DNA from: Bacillota bacterium
GTDB taxonomy: Bacteria > Armatimonadota > HRBIN16
Reading direction: 5' to 3'
Assembly: GCA_023511455.1 (NCBI GenBank)
Contig: JAIMBJ010000023.1
Span: 1-54,727 of the forward strand
DNA length: 54,727 bases
Positions within the stretch are counted from its first letter, which is position 1; each line of letters begins with the position of its first letter. Shown here in pieces: positions 53,201 through 54,727 of this stretch. The notes below the pieces were generated by a model. That model saw nothing but the letters and a program-made list of their open reading frames with translations, searched no databases and was not told the DNA's origin. A program made the position numbers and the translations under genes.

Positions 53201-53398
53201 GTACAGCCCGATCAGAACCGGCTGGAAATCGAGGTGGTCTCTTCGCTGCAGAATGCGTGGGGTCCGCTGCACGAAAAGAACGGTGACGATAACATGTGGG
53301 CGGGACCCAACGCCTTCCAGGAGGAATGGTTCCTGCGCGAGGAGCTGAACAGCTTCAACTACGGTTTGCTGGGAGGCGCGGAGCTGGTGGCAATTTGA
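50291..53398 (+). CDS. GH106-like (alpha-L-rhamnosidase-type) large glycoside hydrolase
   Basis: A 1035-aa protein resembling GH106-type rhamnosidases: LSGGFFHSRHGLITDYLGEE, LWLYDEDLWPSGNAGGQVAG (a hallmark) and PGIFTDEPQVPSASNG (candidate catalytic Glu), HYNAEDTFHG, then a Rossmann-like middle domain (about 540-640) and a C-terminal jelly-roll (GSWSTQGYPFYTGRMVYRTD, LRLMRPSGTLFKVRLNG). CAGGAG before ATG 50291. No signal peptide. It is divergent from the GH88-like gene across 133 bases. A rhamnose-uronic substrate (e.g. pectin rhamnogalacturonan) would suit both enzymes; that is an inference. Confidence 0.7.
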   Translation: MNTEAFRKPDSILRPAPFWAINDRLDPNEVARQMADMIRVGLSGGFFHSRHGLITDYLGEEWFAAMRAALQAAREHDGYLWLYDEDLWPSGNAGGQVAGMKDEYRAATLNAILVAPGEPEPTLHEDQALRACYAIKKRDRLTLLEAEQVPLDRLESARQYERLLLVRTYQPKTGWWGGESYANLLHPEAMREFIRLTHERYYGELGEEFGKRIPGIFTDEPQVPSASNGFAWYEGLPERYREWTGRDFWRDLPYMFFDGAEARKIRLLMHRTILRQFLEAYSKPIYEWCEQHGLEHTGHYNAEDTFHGQIVCHYGGIMAHYRYQQAPGIDHLCRVAHNHLFTVKQVSSAARQLGRKRVLTEIFGVSRHTNTFEDFKWLGDYDLVLGANFFCPHLTWYSGKGRRKRDYPPNWNYQQTYWDDLKPLNDYFTRVAYALTRGKASVDILLLHSIESATAARRFGVEVQGQVQDNARRTPLDVPTADLRAADELDALMRKTLDAILNAGYDCDLGDEGYIEDMGRVEGDRFVIGEMAYQVVVVPPATTWRPKTYELLKQFAHNGGKVILLGELPSELDCEPAREKWLELANHPNVRSLPCAVEAIQNAIDEIAPGDFTLKSADGKAVPMTYLQHRIDGEEHIFFIVNSDRNAGRDYVLTLKGAAGKPVLKWDAVEATCCRVNAIPIGNDLRYEFSLPPCGSLLLTVGADVPNAQVEERLPDLRQGEVIPLPQEFDFTRTDPNVLVMDRISVSFDGGNTFEPEDYEWRVRKSLAKRFGTEETLQWQPWVAIRKRLFEGKGGDIVLRYRFLSDLEQPKSYVVIEDLYKGKLKVNGQPVCWDSAEELGRYWDRGFQMAEITSLVQRGENIVDFAVHYDFLTEVETAYVVGDFGVAMVDPFRAKLVEEPKRLKVGSWSTQGYPFYTGRMVYRTDFTAPAGKRLFLRLMRPSGTLFKVRLNGKEAGSILWRPYLLELTPLVQPDQNRLEIEVVSSLQNAWGPLHEKNGDDNMWAGPNAFQEEWFLREELNSFNYGLLGGAELVAI

Positions 53399-53399
53399 C

Positions 53400-53530
53400 C
53401 TCACCCCCTGCCCCTCTCCTGTGACGAAAGGGGTGATAGGTTGCCATCACCCCTGTCCCCTCTTTCGAAGCTGCGGGAGAGGGGTGTCTGGCTCCCCCTT
53501 CCCTTGCAGGGAAGGGGATGGGCGGTTAGG
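53400..53530. repeat. C/G-rich palindromic repeat block
   Basis: The gap after 53398 is filled by three linked palindromes: GGGGTGAT/ATCACCCC (53430-53437/53446-53453), a CCCCTC...GAGGGG pair, and CCCCTTCCC/GGGAAGGGG (53495-53503/53509-53517). The phrase CACCCCCTGCCCCTCTCC is, to my recollection, a common intergenic repeat type. It is a repeat rather than a terminator because no T-run follows. Confidence 0.6.
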
Positions 53531-53547
53531 TGAAAAAGGAATTCATC

Positions 53548-53919
53548 ATGGATTTACCTGCCCGCTTCTACGACGCTATGCGTTTGTTCGACGCAGGCGA
53601 GTACTTTGAGTGCCATGAGGTGCTGGAGGAGCTCTGGCGCGAGGAGCCAACCTCACTGCGCCTGTTTTACCAGGGCCTGCTGCAGGTAGCGGTGGGTTGC
53701 TACCACCTCACCGTCCGTTACAACCGCCGCGGCGCACTGAGCAAACTGCAGGCGGGGCTGGACAAGCTCGGGCAGTTTCCCGCGGTGATGCACCTGCTGG
53801 ATGTGGAAGACCTGCGTCAGCAAGTGCAGGCACTGGTCGAGCAGGTAAAAGCCATGACCGACGAGGAGATAGCTGCCTTCGAGAGGACGCCTTTGCTGAC
53901 GGTACGGTATCTAACCTAG
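53548..53919 (+). CDS. DUF309 protein
   Basis: A 123-aa helical protein with the DUF309 pattern FDAGEYFECHEVLEELWREE (H-x3-E) and LFYQGLLQVAVGCYHLTVRY. The conserved His/Glu positions suggest a metal or small-ligand site; function is not established. AAGGA seven bases before ATG 53548 decides the start over the GTG at 53530. It converges with the flagellin gene. Confidence 0.85.
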   Translation: MDLPARFYDAMRLFDAGEYFECHEVLEELWREEPTSLRLFYQGLLQVAVGCYHLTVRYNRRGALSKLQAGLDKLGQFPAVMHLLDVEDLRQQVQALVEQVKAMTDEEIAAFERTPLLTVRYLT

Positions 53920-53924
53920 CGCCG

Positions 53925-53954
53925 TAAAAGCACCAGCCGCCCCATCGGGGCGGC
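53925..53954 (-). terminator. Probable terminator of the flagellin gene
   Basis: On the minus strand an 8-bp GCCGCCCC/GGGGCGGC stem (53954-53936) with a 3-base loop is followed by TGGTGCTTTTAC. The T-run is short, so strength is uncertain; placement after the flagellin stop at 53981 is right. Confidence 0.55.
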
Positions 53955-53980
53955 CGGGTTCTCGGTCAGGAGGGTGCGGA

Positions 53981-54727
53981 TTACCGGAGCAGCGACAGCA
54001 CTGCTTGCGGTGCGGCGTTCGCCTGAGCCAGCACTGCCATGCCCGCTTGCTGCAGAATCTGCAGTTTGGTGTAGTTCATCACTTCCTCGGCAACGTTGGT
54101 GTCGCGGATCGCGCTCTCCGACGCCGCCAGGTTCTCGCGGGAGATATTCAGCGAGCGAATGGTACTCTCCAGAACCTGTTTCTGGAAGGAACCAATATTC
54201 CCGCGTACCTGGCTGATCTGCGAAATGGCTTCGTCGATGATGCGGATGGCGTCCTGTGCTCCCTGCTGAGTCGTGACGTCGATGTCCTGCAGGGACTTGC
54301 CCGCCACCACTGTCGTGCCCAGCTGACCGGCGCGAGTATCGCGCAGGGAGACACGCGCGACCTGCCCCGCGTTCGCGCCAATCTGGAACACCAGGCTCTG
54401 TGCGGTAACCACCGCCACCTTCGTGTTGCTCACCGACGTGCTGTTGCCTGCCTCGGTCAGCAACAGCGTGTTGCCATAGGCATCCTTCACTTTCAAACCG
54501 CTGTCGCCTACCGCACGGCCTCCGGTGAAGGTCGCAGAGGTGACACCAGCCGACGTGGTAACCTGAACCGTTACCACCGCATCCACACCCACTGACGAGG
54601 AGGCGTTGGTGCCCGAGAACAGCAACGTCGCGCTCTGGTTCGCCTCAATCCGGAAGTTCGCTCCGTAGTTCACCTGCGTCAAATACACCACGCCGCTACC
54701 GTTGCCGAAACTGAACATCGCGCTCAC
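53981..54727 (-). CDS. Flagellin, C-terminal part (cut by window end)
   Basis: The last 248 residues of a flagellin. The end matches the D0/D1 domain: QGAQDAIRIIDEAISQISQV, RGNIGSFQKQVLESTIRSLN, AASESAIRDTNVAEEVMNYT and QQAGMAVLAQANAAPQAVLS ending LLR. Upstream is a variable, Val/Thr/Ala-rich D2-like region (VTVQVTTSAGVTSATFTGGR). The N-terminal half and the start lie beyond position 54727. Flagellin is exported through the flagellar type III pathway. A terminator follows the stop. Confidence 0.92.
   Translation of the reverse strand: MSAMFSFGNGSGVVYLTQVNYGANFRIEANQSATLLFSGTNASSSVGVDAVVTVQVTTSAGVTSATFTGGRAVGDSGLKVKDAYGNTLLLTEAGNSTSVSNTKVAVVTAQSLVFQIGANAGQVARVSLRDTRAGQLGTTVVAGKSLQDIDVTTQQGAQDAIRIIDEAISQISQVRGNIGSFQKQVLESTIRSLNISRENLAASESAIRDTNVAEEVMNYTKLQILQQAGMAVLAQANAAPQAVLSLLR

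Noticed and set aside
51332-53404. Long minus-strand open frame (690 aa)
   Set aside because: Antisense to the GH106-like gene; low-complexity composition and no start signals.

Overview
The window is about 60% GC, densely coded and mostly arranged in short operons whose starts carry clear GGAGG-type ribosome binding sites. It looks like a chromosomal segment of a flagellated two-membrane (diderm) bacterium: an Lpt lipopolysaccharide-export operon, a TolC/adaptor/FtsX-type permease set and a flagellin gene are present. Several traits recall Armatimonadota-like bacteria: sugar-phosphate isomerases and Gfo/Idh/MocA oxidoreductases, poorly characterised glycoside-hydrolase-like TIM barrels, a paired dockerin-like C-terminus, a prepilin-like remnant, and interspersed palindromic repeats between operons. 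The phylum call is an inference from gene types only. No rRNA, tRNA, CRISPR array, insertion sequence or prophage was seen.

Layout. 1-4316: repeats, methylglyoxal synthase (mgsA), D-3-phosphoglycerate dehydrogenase (serA), a GT39-like membrane protein, and a truncated HEPN fragment in front of an intact MNT nucleotidyltransferase. 4446-6422: a GHL6-like hydrolase. 6543-9933 (minus): four mostly unknown exported proteins, one with a transglutaminase-like Cys-His-Asp arrangement and two with C-termini resembling copper-amine-oxidase-like stalk domains. 10304-15218: TolC, HlyD-type adaptor, FtsX/MacB-type permease and a Gly/Met-rich secreted protein, with no ATPase gene. 15358-18844 (minus): zinc-ribbon/TPR protein, dUTPase, oxidoreductase, isomerase. 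18901-20001: prepilin-like remnant with a terminator, an unlisted 56-aa membrane protein, and a gene interrupted by an in-frame TAG. 19993-22201 (minus): two glycosyltransferases. 22319-26183: HTH plus GGDEF pair, dxs, small membrane protein. 26185-31093: Eis-like acetyltransferase, DUF951, a secreted unknown, Ig/TPR protein, isomerase. 31180-33792: possible diiron ferritin-like protein, then rplJ-rplL with an L10 leader. 33868-41516: lptC-lptA-lptB-lptF/G-like genes, DUF3084, a YqgF/RuvC-like nuclease and a GH99-like enzyme. 41813-43282: HAF-repeat protein with two dockerin-like repeats. 43304-53398: a carbohydrate island (MglA-type ATPase, SDR, GHL-like protein, GH88-like, GH106-like) that also holds a complete HEPN/MNT pair and a PIN/DUF104 pair. 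53548-54727: DUF309 and the C-terminal part of flagellin, cut by the window end.

How it fits together. Envelope functions (Lpt, TolC set, exported operon, glycosyltransferases) sit beside central metabolism (mgsA, serA, dxs, dut) and plant- or mucin-type glycan breakdown. The least explained parts are the exported operon at 6543-9933, the TAG-interrupted gene at 19447-20001, the three-ExxH protein at 31180, and the toxin-like pairs embedded in the sugar island. Family names are assigned from sequence recall and visible motifs; no database search was possible.
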